DNA of 64,000 nucleotides from positions 496,001 to 560,000 of the forward strand of contig JAWKJY010000001.1 of NCBI GenBank assembly GCA_041393535.1, in the 5' to 3' direction. Every line of letters starts with the position of its first letter. Position 1 is the stretch's first letter. Origin of the DNA: JAWKJY01 sp041393535. Its GTDB lineage: Bacteria; Actinomycetota; Thermoleophilia; Gaiellales; Gaiellaceae. A model generated the notes under the pieces. The model was not told the origin of the DNA and made no database searches. It worked only from the letters and a program-made list of their open reading frames with translations. The position numbers and the translations under genes are program-made. Positions 19,207 to 28,514 of the stretch are shown piece by piece.

Positions 19207-19549
19207 ATGACACTCGTCCCTTTCAGGCGGGTCGCCGTGGGAGCGGTGCTGTGGCTGTCGTCGGCGGCGTCGCGCTGCGCAGGCGCCGGACGTGACGCCG
19301 AACCGGTCGATCCCGGGCACGGGGCAGCTGCAGCAGCTGGCCGGCGGTTTGATGACGGTCGGGCTGATCGCGGCGGCGATCGGACGGGTCATCTCGCTCG
19401 GGGCCGCGGTCGCCGGCCACACGCACAACGTCCATCTGCGCGAGCGCTTCAAGCACGGCGCGGGCCTCTCTGCTCGGCACGATCGGCTTTGGCGCAGCCA
19501 ACCGGCTGATGGACTGGGCGTGGGGCATCGGCGTCGGCTACGAGCCGGC
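19207..19549 (+). pseudogene. VirB2/TrbC-like pilin, frameshifted
   Basis: The ATG start follows AAAGGAGGGCTGGAGCA. The first residues MTLVPFRRVAVGAVLWLSSA look like a signal peptide. The frame then shifts near 19275 and reads DVTPNRSIPGTGQLQQLAGG, LMTVGLIAAAIGRVISLGAA and AGHTHNVHLRERFKHG. It shifts again near 19470 to GTIGFGAANRLMDWAWGIG. The small size (~110 residues), signal peptide and two hydrophobic helices resemble pilin-like proteins encoded first in actinobacterial type IV secretion operons. Two indels inactivate it unless they are sequence errors. Confidence 0.55.
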
Positions 19550-20663
19550 GTGCCGCGCTGCTCGCTCGGGCTCCTCGTCGCCCTCGCCGGTGCGACGGTT
19601 GCGTCGGCAGGGCTGATCCCGATCACGCCGCTCCCGTCGCCCGGCGACGTGATCGACGACGTCGCATCCGACCTGGCCGGATGGGGCGGGCAGCTGATGG
19701 CCGAGTGGGTCGCCCAGGGCGCTGGCTGGTTGGTCGAGAACGCTCGGTGCGGTGAGCGAGCAACCGACCCGCGCCGGACGCGAGCTGGTTCGACGACGCC
19801 TACGCACGGATGGCCGTGATCGGGATGCTCTTCGCCGGCCCGTGCTTCCTGCTCGGGATGATCCAGTCGCTGCTCCGCCAGGACGGCCGCCTGATGGGCC
19901 GCGTCGTCGCAGCCATCCCCGCAAGCGTCCTGCTGACCGGGGCGGCGATCGCCGTGAGCCGGATGCTGCTCGGGATCACGGACCAGGCGTCGTCGTGGCT
20001 GATCGAGACGGCCGGCCAGGACGTCGGCGGCTTCGGCGAGGCGCTTCGTCCGGGCTGCTCGAGTCCGATGCCGGGAGCGGCTTCGTGGTCTTCCTGGTCG
20101 CCTGCGTCACGGCCGTGGGGGCGCTCGTGCTGTGGGTCGAGCTGCTGGTTCGCTCGGCGCTCGTCTACGTCCTGCTCACGTTCTTCCCGATCATGGCGGC
20201 GCTGATGATCTGGCCCTCGGCCGCGGGCGGCGTCGGGCGGCTCGTGCGCCTGCTCGTCGCGATCATCCTCTCGAAGCTCGTGGTCGTCGCGGTGATTGCG
20301 ATGGGGATCGCCGCGGCGCTCGCCTCCGGCGAGGCCGGGAGCTTCGAGGGCCTGCTCGTCGGGGCTGCCATGGTCGTCGTCGCGTGCTTCGCGCCGATGG
20401 CCGTGCACCGGCTCCTGCCGATCCTCGAGGAGTCCGTCCACGTCCGCGGCAACCTGTCGGCCGGCGGTGGCGCACGGAACGTCGTGACCGCGAGCTACAC
20501 GGTCTCGAGCGTGCAGAACCTGACTGCGCAGCTCGGCTTCGGCCGGCGGGCGAGCGCGGCCGGAACGCCCCGTGCGGGCGGCAGCGACCGCCGGACTCCG
20601 CCGTCCGGCGGCGGTCCGGCCAGTGGCCCGCGCCCGCTTCCGATCGCGGGCGGTCGGCAATGA
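19550..20663 (+). pseudogene. VirB6/TrbL-like inner-membrane channel protein, frameshifted
   Basis: The start is GTG 19550 with a signal-like N-terminus. The protein passes through three frames: LIPITPLPSPGDVIDDVASD (frame 2), then RMAVIGMLFAGPCFLLGMIQ and ITDQASSWLIETAGQ (frame 1), then from about 20060 FVVFLVACVTAVGALVLWVE, YVLLTFFPIMAALMIWPSAA and LVAIILSKLVVVAVIAMGIA (frame 0) to the stop at 20663. Five or more hydrophobic helices and the Gly/Pro-rich tail match VirB6/TrbL-like conjugation proteins of actinobacteria. At least three indels interrupt it. It overlaps the next gene by ATGA. Confidence 0.65.
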
Positions 20664-22170
20664 GTGCCCACGAGCCGTTGCGCTACCGGTTCGGTCCCGT
20701 CGACCCGAGAGGGCTCGTCGGCGCGGTTCGCGCATCGCAGTGCCTGGTCGTCGTCGTGGGCGTCGCGCTCACGCTCGGCGCGATGCAGGCGGTGCCCCTG
20801 GCCGGGGCGCCGCTCGCGTTCGTCCCGCTGGCGATCTGTTGCGGGATCGCGTTCGTCCCGGTCAGGGGAATGCTCCTGCTCGATCTGGGCCGGCTCGGCC
20901 TTGCACACGTGCTCGACCGGCTCTCCGGGCGAGCGAGCTGGCGTGCCCGGTCGTCGGGGGCCGGCATCCCGGCCGGGCCCGACGAGGAGACGGGCTCCCT
21001 CGATCTGCCCCGGCAGTGGGGTGCCTTCCGGATCGTGGCGGTGCCGCAGGGCGGCCGCTCGGTCGGCGTGCTGCTCGACGAGCGGGCCGGCACCGCGTCG
21101 GCGACGCTGCTCGTCCGGACGGAGGCGTTCGCGCTGCTCTCGGAGCGTGACCAGGAGCGGCGCGTCCGCTCGTGGGGCCAGTTGCTCGCGGGTCTGGCCC
21201 GGGAGGGCCGACCTGTCCGGCGCCTCGCCTGGACCGAGCGGACGGTGCAGGCCGAAGCTGACGAGATCGGCGACTACTTCGCACGCAACCGCGATCGGCA
21301 GCTCGAGCTCGACGCCGACAGCGTCCTTTCCTACGTCGAGCTGATCGACGGCTCGACTCGTGCGGCGCTCGAGCACGAGTGCTTCGTCTCCGTCGAGGTC
21401 GCGGTCGGAGCGAGGCGACGGGAGATCCGCCAGCTGCAGCCTGGCGCGGGCTCGCGCGACCTCGCGATCGGCCGTGTCGTCCTCGACGAGCTGCGCCTCG
21501 TCGCCCATGCACTCGAGGACGCCGGCGTCGGCCGCGTCGGCGCGCTGCCGCCGAGGCTGCTCGCAGCGGCGATCAGGCACGGGGTCGATCCCGGCGCGCG
21601 AGCGCACCTCGCCCGCCTCGCGGCCGCCGGTGCGGAGGAGGGATGCGCGCCGGCCGGGGCCGGGCCGCTCGGGATCGAGGAACGCTGGGATCACGTGCGT
21701 CTCGACTCCGCGTTCGCCGCGACGTTCTGGGTTGCACGCTGGCCGCTCCGCGACGTCGGCAGCCTGTTCCTTGCACCGCTCGTCTCCCGGACGCAGGCCC
21801 TGCGATCCGTGACCGTGGTGTGCGAGCCGGTGCCTCCGTCGCGGGCCCAGCGTCGAGCAGAGAGCGCGCTGACCCGCGACGAGTCGGATCGCAAGACGCG
21901 CGAGAAGCACGGGTTCCTCCAGACGGCGCGACATCGGCGCCGGCGCGACGATCTGGAGGATCAGGAGCGCGAGCTCGCCGACGGGCACGCGCTGTGCCGC
22001 TTCTCCGGTTACGTGACCGTGCAGGCACGTACGCTCGACGAGCTCGAAGTGGGATGCGCAGAAGTCGCTCAGGCGGCGCAACACAGCCAGCTCGAGCTGC
22101 GACGCCTCGTCGGCGAGCAGGCGAACGCGCTCGCCTTCACACTGCCCGGCCTCTGCAGGGCCTCGACTGA
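20660..22170 (+). CDS. SCO6880-like type IV secretion protein (probable small frameshift at the very end)
   Basis: The ATG overlaps the VirB6-like stop. Residues ~18-65 contain two transmembrane helices (QCLVVVVGVALTLGAMQAVP, AFVPLAICCGIAFVPV). Then come a soluble domain with WGAFRIVAVPQGGRSVGVLL and a long helical region. This matches SCO6880/PrgI-like proteins, which in actinobacteria precede VirB4 and seem to supply the membrane part of a split VirB3-VirB4. The clean frame reaches LAFTLP near 22145. Family members usually end LPLCRGL there, and the neighbouring frame gives PLQGLD and TGA at 22168-22170, overlapping the ATG of the next gene. I therefore place the end at 22170 with one indel; otherwise the frame runs uselessly into the VirB4 gene. 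Confidence 0.7.
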
Positions 22171-23414
22171 TGCCGACGCTCAGGCCCCGTCGAGGCGCCC
22201 ATCAGGCGACGACCGCCCACCTGCGCGCGGTGATGCCCTTCCAGGCGGCGAGCGGGCTGGGCGGTCGCGGCGTCTACCTCGGGCGGGACACCTCGGGCGC
22301 CGCGTTCTGCTTCGACCCGTTCGACCTGTACGACCGCGGCGTCCTCACGGGGCCGGCCATGGTGGTACTCGGCGAGATCGGCCGCGGCAAGAGCGCGCTC
22401 GTCAAGAGCTACCTCTACCGCCAGTGCGGCGTCTTCGGCCGGCAGGCGATCGTCCTCTCGCCCAAGCCCGGCGAGTACGACCGCCTTGCCGCGGCGCTCG
22501 GCAGCATCCCGGTTCGGCTCGCCCCCGGTGCCGGCCTGACGCTGAACCCGCTCGCGTCTGCGACCGGCGACGTCCAGGCGGAGCTGCGCGCGCTCCGGGG
22601 TGTCGCCGCAGCCGCGCTCGATCGGGCGCTCGCCCCCGCGGAGGAGGCGGCGCTCGCGGCTGCGCTCGCTGCTGTGCGGGAGCTCGGAGTCGTTCCGACG
22701 ATCCCACGGGTCGTCGGCTGCCTGTTCGAGCCGCCGACCGCAGCCTGGCAGGTGCGCTGGCCCTCCGTCTCGGACTGGCTCGCCGAGTCGCGCGAGGTCG
22801 CGCTCGCCCTCGATCGGTTCCTGACGGGCGATGCGCGCGGGATGTTCGACGGAGAGACCTCGGCAGGGATAGACCTCGCGGCTCCGGCGGTCGTCGTCGA
22901 CCTATCCGCGGTCGCCGAGTCGGCCGCGATCGCCATCCTCATGACAGCCGCCATGGGCTTTATCCAGACGCAGGCGGCGAGCGGCGACGGCCGCAAGCGC
23001 ATCCTCGTCGTCGACGAAGCGTGGCGCGTTCTCGCCAACCTCGCGGCGGCCGAAGCGCTCGTCGACACCGTCAAGCACTCGCGCGCGTACGGCATCCAGA
23101 CGATCACGGTGACCCACCGGATCGGCGACCTCGCCGCCGCAGGAGACGTCGGCACGCGGATCTCCCGGATCGCGGAGGGCCTCCTCTCGGACGCCGAGAC
23201 GAAGGTCGTCTTCGCACAGGCCGACGACCAGGTCGCGCTCGCACGCGAACGGCTCGGACTGACCTCGACGGAGGCGGACTTCCTTCCCTACCTCGGACGC
23301 GGCGAGGCGCTCTGGCGCGTCGGCACACGCTCGTTCCTCGTCCTCCACCGTCTGACCGAGCGTGAGCGCTGGATCTGCGACACCGACCAGCGGATGCGCA
23401 ATTCGGTGCCGTGA
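22170..23414 (+). CDS. VirB4-like conjugation ATPase
   Basis: A 414-residue ATPase whose start overlaps the preceding stop (TGATG). Walker A is GEIGRGKSAL (about residue 69) and Walker B ILVVDEAWRV (about residue 279). THRIGDL and a C-terminal arginine-rich region follow, all typical of the VirB4/TraC C-terminal RecA domain. It lacks the N-terminal VirB4 domain, which the upstream SCO6880-like protein appears to provide. It would power pilus and channel assembly at the membrane. The frame is intact and the next gene overlaps its stop by 4 bp. Confidence 0.85.
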   Translation: MPTLRPRRGAHQATTAHLRAVMPFQAASGLGGRGVYLGRDTSGAAFCFDPFDLYDRGVLTGPAMVVLGEIGRGKSALVKSYLYRQCGVFGRQAIVLSPKPGEYDRLAAALGSIPVRLAPGAGLTLNPLASATGDVQAELRALRGVAAAALDRALAPAEEAALAAALAAVRELGVVPTIPRVVGCLFEPPTAAWQVRWPSVSDWLAESREVALALDRFLTGDARGMFDGETSAGIDLAAPAVVVDLSAVAESAAIAILMTAAMGFIQTQAASGDGRKRILVVDEAWRVLANLAAAEALVDTVKHSRAYGIQTITVTHRIGDLAAAGDVGTRISRIAEGLLSDAETKVVFAQADDQVALARERLGLTSTEADFLPYLGRGEALWRVGTRSFLVLHRLTERERWICDTDQRMRNSVP

Positions 23415-23797
23415 GACTGGTCGCGGGCACGGTGGTCGTTCTCGTCCTGATCGGCGCGCTCGGGTTGGGCGCAGCCCGGCTGCGCGGGGAAGCGGTCGAC
23501 ATCAGGCGGAGCGAGCCGGAGCCCGTTGCGCGGGTCGACCTCGATCGTGCCGAGGACGACGAGCCGCCGCCGATCGCCGACGCGGCGGCCATCCGGGCGG
23601 TGGCGTCGACGCGGCTTCGTCAGCTGCTCGCGGCCCAGCGCGGCGAGGGACGCGTTCACGAGTTCCGCCTGGAGCGAGGACGTGGGCAGCGGGTCGCAGT
23701 CGTCGCCCTCGTCCGTGACGGTGAGCGCGAGTACCCGGTCGTGATCGCCGTCGAGCCGGCCCAGGATGGCTGGAGAGTCGTCGAGGTGAGCCCGTGA
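23411..23797 (+). CDS. Small membrane-anchored conjugation-operon protein
   Basis: 128 residues, GTG start within the VirB4 stop (GTGA). One N-terminal transmembrane helix (VAGTVVVLVLIGALGLGAA) is followed by an acidic linker and a small domain of mixed alpha/beta character (REYPVVIAVEPAQDGWRVVE). The pattern is that of small VirB8/NTF2-like accessory proteins in Gram-positive transfer systems, but the sequence alone does not prove this. It overlaps the next gene by 4 bp. Confidence 0.6.
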   Translation: MRLVAGTVVVLVLIGALGLGAARLRGEAVDIRRSEPEPVARVDLDRAEDDEPPPIADAAAIRAVASTRLRQLLAAQRGEGRVHEFRLERGRGQRVAVVALVRDGEREYPVVIAVEPAQDGWRVVEVSP

Positions 23798-24879
23798 CCG
23801 CCGCTCTGTTCACGCAGGTCGGACGGCGGAGCCCGGCCCGGCGAGCTGTTCTCGCTGGCACGCTCGTCGTCGGCGCCCTGATTGTCGGACTACCGTTGGT
23901 CGCCGTCCTCGGTCTACTTGGCGCAGCTGGTACCGCGGGCTTCGCACCCTCGACCGCTGCGATCGCCGACATCCCGGCGAGCTACCTCACCCTCTACGAG
24001 CAGGCCGCCGCTGCATACGGGATCGACTGGGCGATCGTCGCCGCCGTCGGCAAGATCGAGTGCGACCACGGCCGCAACCAGGAGCCCGGCTGCCGGTTCG
24101 GCACCGCCAACTCGGCCGGCGCCGTCGGCCCGATGCAGTTCCTCGCGTCGACCTGGGCGCGCGGCCACGCCCTCGGCGAGACGGCGATCAGGGTGCCGCC
24201 CACGCAGGACGTGAGCGCCGGGTACGCGACGGACGGCGACGGCGACGGCATCGCGGACGTCTGGAACCCGGCCGACGCGATCCACGCCGCCGCCCGCTAC
24301 CTCGAGGCGAACGGCGCCCCCGGCGACTACCGGCGGGCGCTGTTCGCCTACAACCACGCCACCTGGTACGTCGACGCCGTACTCGAGCGCGCCGGCACGT
24401 ACCGTGGCGCGCTCGGCACGCCGGCCGGCTCGGCCGGGGCAGCGGTCGCCTGGGCAGCCCGCTACCTCGGCACCCCCTACGTCTGGGGCGGGAACCACGG
24501 CTACTCGGTCGACCAGATGCGGGCCAGCGAGCCGACGCTCGAGCTCGCCGGCGACGGGCGCTACGGCTACTTCGACTGCTCGAGCCTCGTCGCCTGGGCC
24601 TACGCCAGCACTGCGGGGATCGCCGTCGGTGACACGACGTACGAGCAGTGGGCGTACGGCCGCACGAACCCGGGCGCCGAGCGAGGCACGACAGTGCCGC
24701 CGGACGGCCTCCGCGCCGGCGACCTCGTCTTCTTCCACGGGCTCACGCACGTCGGTCTCTTCGTCGGCGACGACACCTTCGTGCACGCGAGCCACACCGG
24801 CGACGACGTCAAGCTCTCCCGCTTCTCGACCTACGGCGGCTTCGACGGCTACGTGCGCTACCGCCAGCTCACGCCATGA
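23794..24879 (+). CDS. Two-domain cell-wall hydrolase: lytic transglycosylase plus NlpC/P60
   Basis: 361 residues with an N-terminal membrane anchor (ALIVGLPLVAVLGLLGAAG). The first domain is a soluble lytic transglycosylase (SLT_2-like): the catalytic Glu is in KIECDHG near residue 87, followed by NSAGAVGPMQFLASTW and YNHATWYVDAV. The second is NlpC/P60: the catalytic Cys is in FDCSSL near residue 261 and the His in HVGLFVGD near residue 319. The enzyme would open peptidoglycan for the transfer channel, the VirB1-like role. It is intact and joined by 4-bp overlaps to the genes on both sides. Confidence 0.9.
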   Translation: MTAALFTQVGRRSPARRAVLAGTLVVGALIVGLPLVAVLGLLGAAGTAGFAPSTAAIADIPASYLTLYEQAAAAYGIDWAIVAAVGKIECDHGRNQEPGCRFGTANSAGAVGPMQFLASTWARGHALGETAIRVPPTQDVSAGYATDGDGDGIADVWNPADAIHAAARYLEANGAPGDYRRALFAYNHATWYVDAVLERAGTYRGALGTPAGSAGAAVAWAARYLGTPYVWGGNHGYSVDQMRASEPTLELAGDGRYGYFDCSSLVAWAYASTAGIAVGDTTYEQWAYGRTNPGAERGTTVPPDGLRAGDLVFFHGLTHVGLFVGDDTFVHASHTGDDVKLSRFSTYGGFDGYVRYRQLTP

Positions 24880-26561
24880 ACCGACCGCCGGGCAATGCCA
24901 GTCTGCTCGACGAGCTGCTCGTGCCGGCCATCGCGCTCGCGATCCTCGTCGGCGCGACCATCTGGCTGACCGGGCAGCTCGCCGCGCTGCTCACGCACGG
25001 CGCCTGGCCCGCGGTCGGCGCGGACGACCTCGGCGGCATCGTCGCGCGTCTCGTGCGAGCGCCGGGCGACCCGGGCTCGGCCTGGCCGGCGCCCGTACGC
25101 GACCAGCTGCCCGGGCCGGTCCTCTTCTACGCCGTCCTCGTCGGTGTCGGCGCAGCTCCGGTTGCCATTTGGGTCTGGTGGACGGAGCGCCGCCGAGCGC
25201 GCCGCGACCTCCGACCCGACGCCGCCCGCTGGGCGACCCGGCGCGACCTTCGCCCGCTCCGTGTCCGCCGGCCCGAGCCGGGCCGACTCACGCTCGGCCG
25301 CGACGGCGGCGCGCTGCTCGCGGCGGAGCCTCGCCAGTCAGTCCTGGTCTTCGGGCCGACCCAGACGGGCAAGACGACCGCGCTCGCGATCCCGGCCATC
25401 CTCGAGTGGCCCGGCCCGGTCGTATGCACGAGCGTCAAGACCGACCTGCTCCGCGACACGATCGACGCACGGCGGCGAGTCGGCGACGCGCTCGTCTACG
25501 ACCCGACCGGGCAGACCGGCTACCTCCCGAGCGGCTGGACGCCGCTCTCCGCATGCGTCACCTGGCAGGGAGCGCAGCGCACGGCTGCGTGGCTCGTCGA
25601 CGCGGCGCGCTCGCGCAACGCCGGGATCGAGAACAGCGAGTTCTGGTTCGCCGCCGCCGGCAAGCTGCTCGCGCCCGTCCTCCTCGCCGCCGGGATCGAG
25701 AGCGGCGACATGGGCGACGTGATGCGCTGGGTCGACGTCCAGGACATGGACGACGTCCGCCGGATCCTCCACCGCGCAGGCGAGCGAGCGGCGTTCACCG
25801 TCGTCGAGGGTATCGAGGCCTGGGAGCCCCGCACCAGGTCGAGCATCTACACCACGGCGCAGACCGTGCTCGCCGCCTACCAGGATCCGGCGGTCCTCGG
25901 CTCGACGCTCAGCGCCGACGTCACGCCTGACCGGCTGCTCGGAGAGCGGCCGACGACGCTGTACCTCTGCGCGCCGGCGCACGAGCAGCGGCGTTTGCAG
26001 CCCCTGTTCGCGACGCTCGTGAACCAGCTCCTCCACGCCGCGTACGAGCGGGCCGCCCGCGGCCCGCTCGACCCGCCGCTCCTCGTCGTCCTCGACGAGT
26101 GCGCGAACATCGCCCCGATCCGCGAGCTCGGGAACCTCGCCGCCACCGCGGCGAGCCATGGCATCCAGCTCGTCACGGTCTTCCAGGACATGAGCCAGGT
26201 CGACGCCGTCTACGGACGCGATCGCACCCCCACCATCGTCAACAACCACCGCGCCCGCCTCGTGCTCACCGGGATCGCCGACGAGCGCACGCTCACCTAC
26301 CTCGAGCGGCTGATCGGCGAGACGAGCGCGACGCAGACCAGCACGACCCGCATCCCCGGGAGCCGCGACAGCGAGACGACGCAGACCGCCTACCGTGCGC
26401 TCGCCCCGGCGGCGCTGCTCCGCTCGATCCCGCCCGGCGAGGCAGTCCTCCTCTACGGCCACCTCCACCCGGCGAGGATCCGCCTGCGCCCCTGGTACCG
26501 CGAGCCGGGCCTGCGCCGGCTGGTGCGCGATCCGGCGGCTGCGTCATCCTCAGACCCATGA
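24876..26561 (+). CDS. VirD4/TraG-like coupling protein
   Basis: 561 residues with an ATG start overlapping the hydrolase stop. Two N-terminal transmembrane helices (AIALAILVGATIWLTGQLAA, LFYAVLVGVGAAPVAIWVWW) precede the ATPase domain. Walker A is GPTQTGKTT (about residue 161) and Walker B LLVVLDECANI (about residue 403). YDPTGQTGYL, NNHRARLVLTGIAD and a C-terminal tail complete the TraG/TraD pattern. It links the relaxase-DNA complex to the secretion channel. The frame is intact. It is the last large gene of the operon. Confidence 0.9.
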   Translation: MNRPPGNASLLDELLVPAIALAILVGATIWLTGQLAALLTHGAWPAVGADDLGGIVARLVRAPGDPGSAWPAPVRDQLPGPVLFYAVLVGVGAAPVAIWVWWTERRRARRDLRPDAARWATRRDLRPLRVRRPEPGRLTLGRDGGALLAAEPRQSVLVFGPTQTGKTTALAIPAILEWPGPVVCTSVKTDLLRDTIDARRRVGDALVYDPTGQTGYLPSGWTPLSACVTWQGAQRTAAWLVDAARSRNAGIENSEFWFAAAGKLLAPVLLAAGIESGDMGDVMRWVDVQDMDDVRRILHRAGERAAFTVVEGIEAWEPRTRSSIYTTAQTVLAAYQDPAVLGSTLSADVTPDRLLGERPTTLYLCAPAHEQRRLQPLFATLVNQLLHAAYERAARGPLDPPLLVVLDECANIAPIRELGNLAATAASHGIQLVTVFQDMSQVDAVYGRDRTPTIVNNHRARLVLTGIADERTLTYLERLIGETSATQTSTTRIPGSRDSETTQTAYRALAPAALLRSIPPGEAVLLYGHLHPARIRLRPWYREPGLRRLVRDPAAASSSDP

Positions 26562-26860
26562 CCGACCCCGAGAGCATCGCGCTCCACACGATCGACGCCC
26601 TCCCCGACGCACAGCCGATCGGCGCCGTCCGCTTCTGGGCCCGCGACACCGACCTGGCGCGGGCCGACGAGGCCGCCTATGCGGGCCTGCGCGAGCAGGC
26701 CGCCGCGGCCGGTGCCGACGCCGTCATCGGGCTGCGCGTCGAGCTCGTCCAGGAGACCCACATCGGCTCCGCGAAAAGCCGCCTCTCCGGCGCCGTGCTC
26801 GTCTCGTCGGAGGCGGCGTGGTGCGTGTACGTGTACGGGACGGCCGTCCGTCTCGGCTGA
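26558..26860 (+). CDS. Small YbjQ-like protein
   Basis: 100 residues; the ATG overlaps the coupling-protein stop. The central helix and strand AAAAGADAVIGLRVE resemble the conserved core of YbjQ/DUF74-type proteins (A-x-x-x-GANAVIG), though it is shorter. The C-terminus AVLVSSEAAWCVYVYGTAVR completes a small alpha/beta fold. Its function in transfer is unknown. Confidence 0.5.
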   Translation: MTDPESIALHTIDALPDAQPIGAVRFWARDTDLARADEAAYAGLREQAAAAGADAVIGLRVELVQETHIGSAKSRLSGAVLVSSEAAWCVYVYGTAVRLG

Positions 26861-26875
26861 ACGCCTGGGGCGGGC

Positions 26876-27502
26876 TCAGGCGCTCCCGCGTCTGAGCCGC
26901 TTGAAGACGAGGGTCACGGGCTCGGAGCCGATCGCGGCGGCGAGTTCCCAGCCGTCGGCGCCTTGCTGGTCGAGGGCGTCGGCGCTCAGGGCGCTGGCGG
27001 TCGCGATCGTCGTGACGCGGTACTCCCATGCGGGCTGCCGGGTAGGGGCGCTCGTGCGGCGGCGTGACTGGTCGCCGGCGAGCGCGCTGATGACAGCCGT
27101 CCTGACCTGGTCGCGGTCGGTGCCCAGGTGCAGGAGCACGGTTGCGGCGACGCTTTCGTCCCTCGCTGCAATCGCCAGGAGGAGGTGCTCGGTTCCAACG
27201 ATCGTATGCTGGAGGCCCAGTGCTTCACCGAGGGCCCCCCGAGGATCGCCTTCGCGTTCCGGGTAAACGGGATCTGACCGACGGCGGCGCCGTTTCCCAG
27301 TCCGACGATCCGGGCGACGGTCGCGCGTGCCTCGTCGGCCGTGACGCCGAGTTGGTCGAGCACGCGGGCTGCGATGCCCTGCTCCTCGCGCAGGAGCCCG
27401 AGGAGCAGGTGCTCGCTGCCGAGGTAGTCGTGCTTCAGCGCGCGTGCCTCGTCCTGTGCGAGGACGATTACCTGGCGCACGTTCGCTGAATCGCTCGAAC
27501 AT
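26876..27502 (-). pseudogene. Clp N-repeat protein, two compensating frameshifts
   Basis: The start is MFERFSER (ATG 27500-27502). The frame shifts right after it, runs as RQVIVLAQDEARALKHDYLG, SEHLLLGLLREEQGIAARVL and QIPFTRNAKAILGG, then returns near 27240 to the first frame with GLQHTIVGTEHLLLAIAARD. Two Clp_N repeats (substrate/adaptor-binding module of ClpC/ClpA) precede an unrelated C-terminal ~60 residues. No ATPase domain follows, so this is a ClpC N-domain-only protein, a type found in actinobacteria. The two indels restore the frame but scramble ~80 residues. It converges with the conjugation operon. Confidence 0.65.
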
Positions 27503-27517
27503 GGGGTTCGCGCAACG

Positions 27518-28132
27518 CTATCGCGGGGCTGGGCAACGCCGGGTCGCATCGCTCCCGACCTTGACCGTGACTCGCCGTGGCTCCTCACGGCCGTCGATCC
27601 AGATTTCGAGGGTGAAGCACCGGGTTCCACGCACGACGAAGGCACCGGGGAACGCGGTGGCGTAGCCGACGGTGCCGTCGTGGCTGAAGGCGGGCTCGTC
27701 ACTCGGGCAGGCCTCGAAGCGGATGGCGGACTGGCCGTCCTCGGGACGCTCGACCTCGACGTTCGGGAGGAAGTCGAGGCCGACGTCGCCCCTGTCTGCG
27801 GCGGCGATCGCAACGGTGACGGTGCGCCCGGCGCGCACGACGGGCGGGGCCTTCAGCCGGTTGATCCGGTCGGTGCGGTACGCGCGCCTGGCCGCGAGTC
27901 GCAACGCCTTGAACGAGACAGGGCCGACTCGCAAGTCGCCTTCGGTCGCGAAGTCTCGTGCGCGGAAGGGGTGCTGACCTTCGCCGCGGGAGCGACAAGT
28001 GCGCGTCGGTGCGAGTGGCGCGCTCGATCCGTCGAGCTGGAGCTCCGGCGTGGCGCTCGCGGCGGGCCCGGCGGCCAGCGTCGAGGCCGCAGCGAACGCG
28101 AGCAGTATGGCGACGAGCACCACGCGCTTCAT
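27518..28132 (-). CDS. Secreted protein of unknown function
   Basis: 204 residues. The start MKRVVLVAILLAFAAASTLA is a clear signal peptide. The mature part is beta-rich, with two conserved-looking stretches (RTVTVAIAAADRGDVGLDF, DEPAFSHDGTVGYATAFPGA) and cysteines in TRTCRSR, FEACPSD, RGTRCF and TRRCPAP that could form two disulphides. I do not recognise the family. It lies between the Clp-N gene and the divergent HTH gene. Confidence 0.6.
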   Translation of the reverse strand: MKRVVLVAILLAFAAASTLAAGPAASATPELQLDGSSAPLAPTRTCRSRGEGQHPFRARDFATEGDLRVGPVSFKALRLAARRAYRTDRINRLKAPPVVRAGRTVTVAIAAADRGDVGLDFLPNVEVERPEDGQSAIRFEACPSDEPAFSHDGTVGYATAFPGAFVVRGTRCFTLEIWIDGREEPRRVTVKVGSDATRRCPAPR

Positions 28133-28227
28133 TCGACGAATGTCGCACTCGCCAGCGCAGGGCTCAAGGTCGCCCCCTTGGTGTTGAACATGCGCGAAGG
28201 CACGTTCCATTAGCCTCGCGCGCGATG

Positions 28228-28247
28228 GCTTGTTTGGCCGAACAAGC
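28228..28247. promoter_or_regulatory. Operator-like dyad upstream of the small HTH gene
   Basis: GCTTGTT (28228-28234) and AACAAGC (28241-28247) are perfect 7-bp arms around TGGCCG. The dyad lies 37 nt before the HTH start at 28285, and in the divergent region shared with the secreted-protein gene. This is a typical place for autoregulation by a small HTH protein. Confidence 0.4.
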
Positions 28248-28284
28248 GCGGCATCGACGGCGTGACCTAGGCTCGGTTTCCGCG

Positions 28285-28476
28285 ATGCGCATCGACCCGC
28301 AGACGGAGCTGGTGATCTCGGTTGACATCGCGCGACGGCTGGGGATCTCCCGTCAGCGGGTGCAGGTGCTGATGACGTCGCCCGGGTTCCCGCGGCCGCT
28401 CGGCCGGCTCGGTCGTTCCCACGTCTGGCGCTGGTCGAGCGTCGAGCGCTGGGCCCGGCAGACCGGCCGCATCTAG
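28285..28476 (+). CDS. Small HTH DNA-binding protein (AlpA/excisionase-like)
   Basis: 63 residues from ATG 28285. VISVDIARRLGISRQRVQVL is a helix-turn-helix, followed by a wing (GFPRPLGRLGRSHVWRWSSV) and a final helix (ERWARQTGRI), the arrangement of AlpA/HTH_17 proteins. It starts the plus-strand group that leads to the DUF932 and relaxase genes and may control them through the dyad just upstream. Confidence 0.65.
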   Translation: MRIDPQTELVISVDIARRLGISRQRVQVLMTSPGFPRPLGRLGRSHVWRWSSVERWARQTGRI

Positions 28477-28514
28477 CCGCCCGTCCGGGCCGGGCGCGCA
28501 GCGGCCCTCTCCGG

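Noticed and set aside
22150..23365. SCO6880-like protein extended through the VirB4 gene in one frame
   Set aside because: The frame stays open only because it shadows the VirB4 gene; the translation past 22170 is Arg/Pro-rich with no domain, and the neighbouring frame gives the expected family end.
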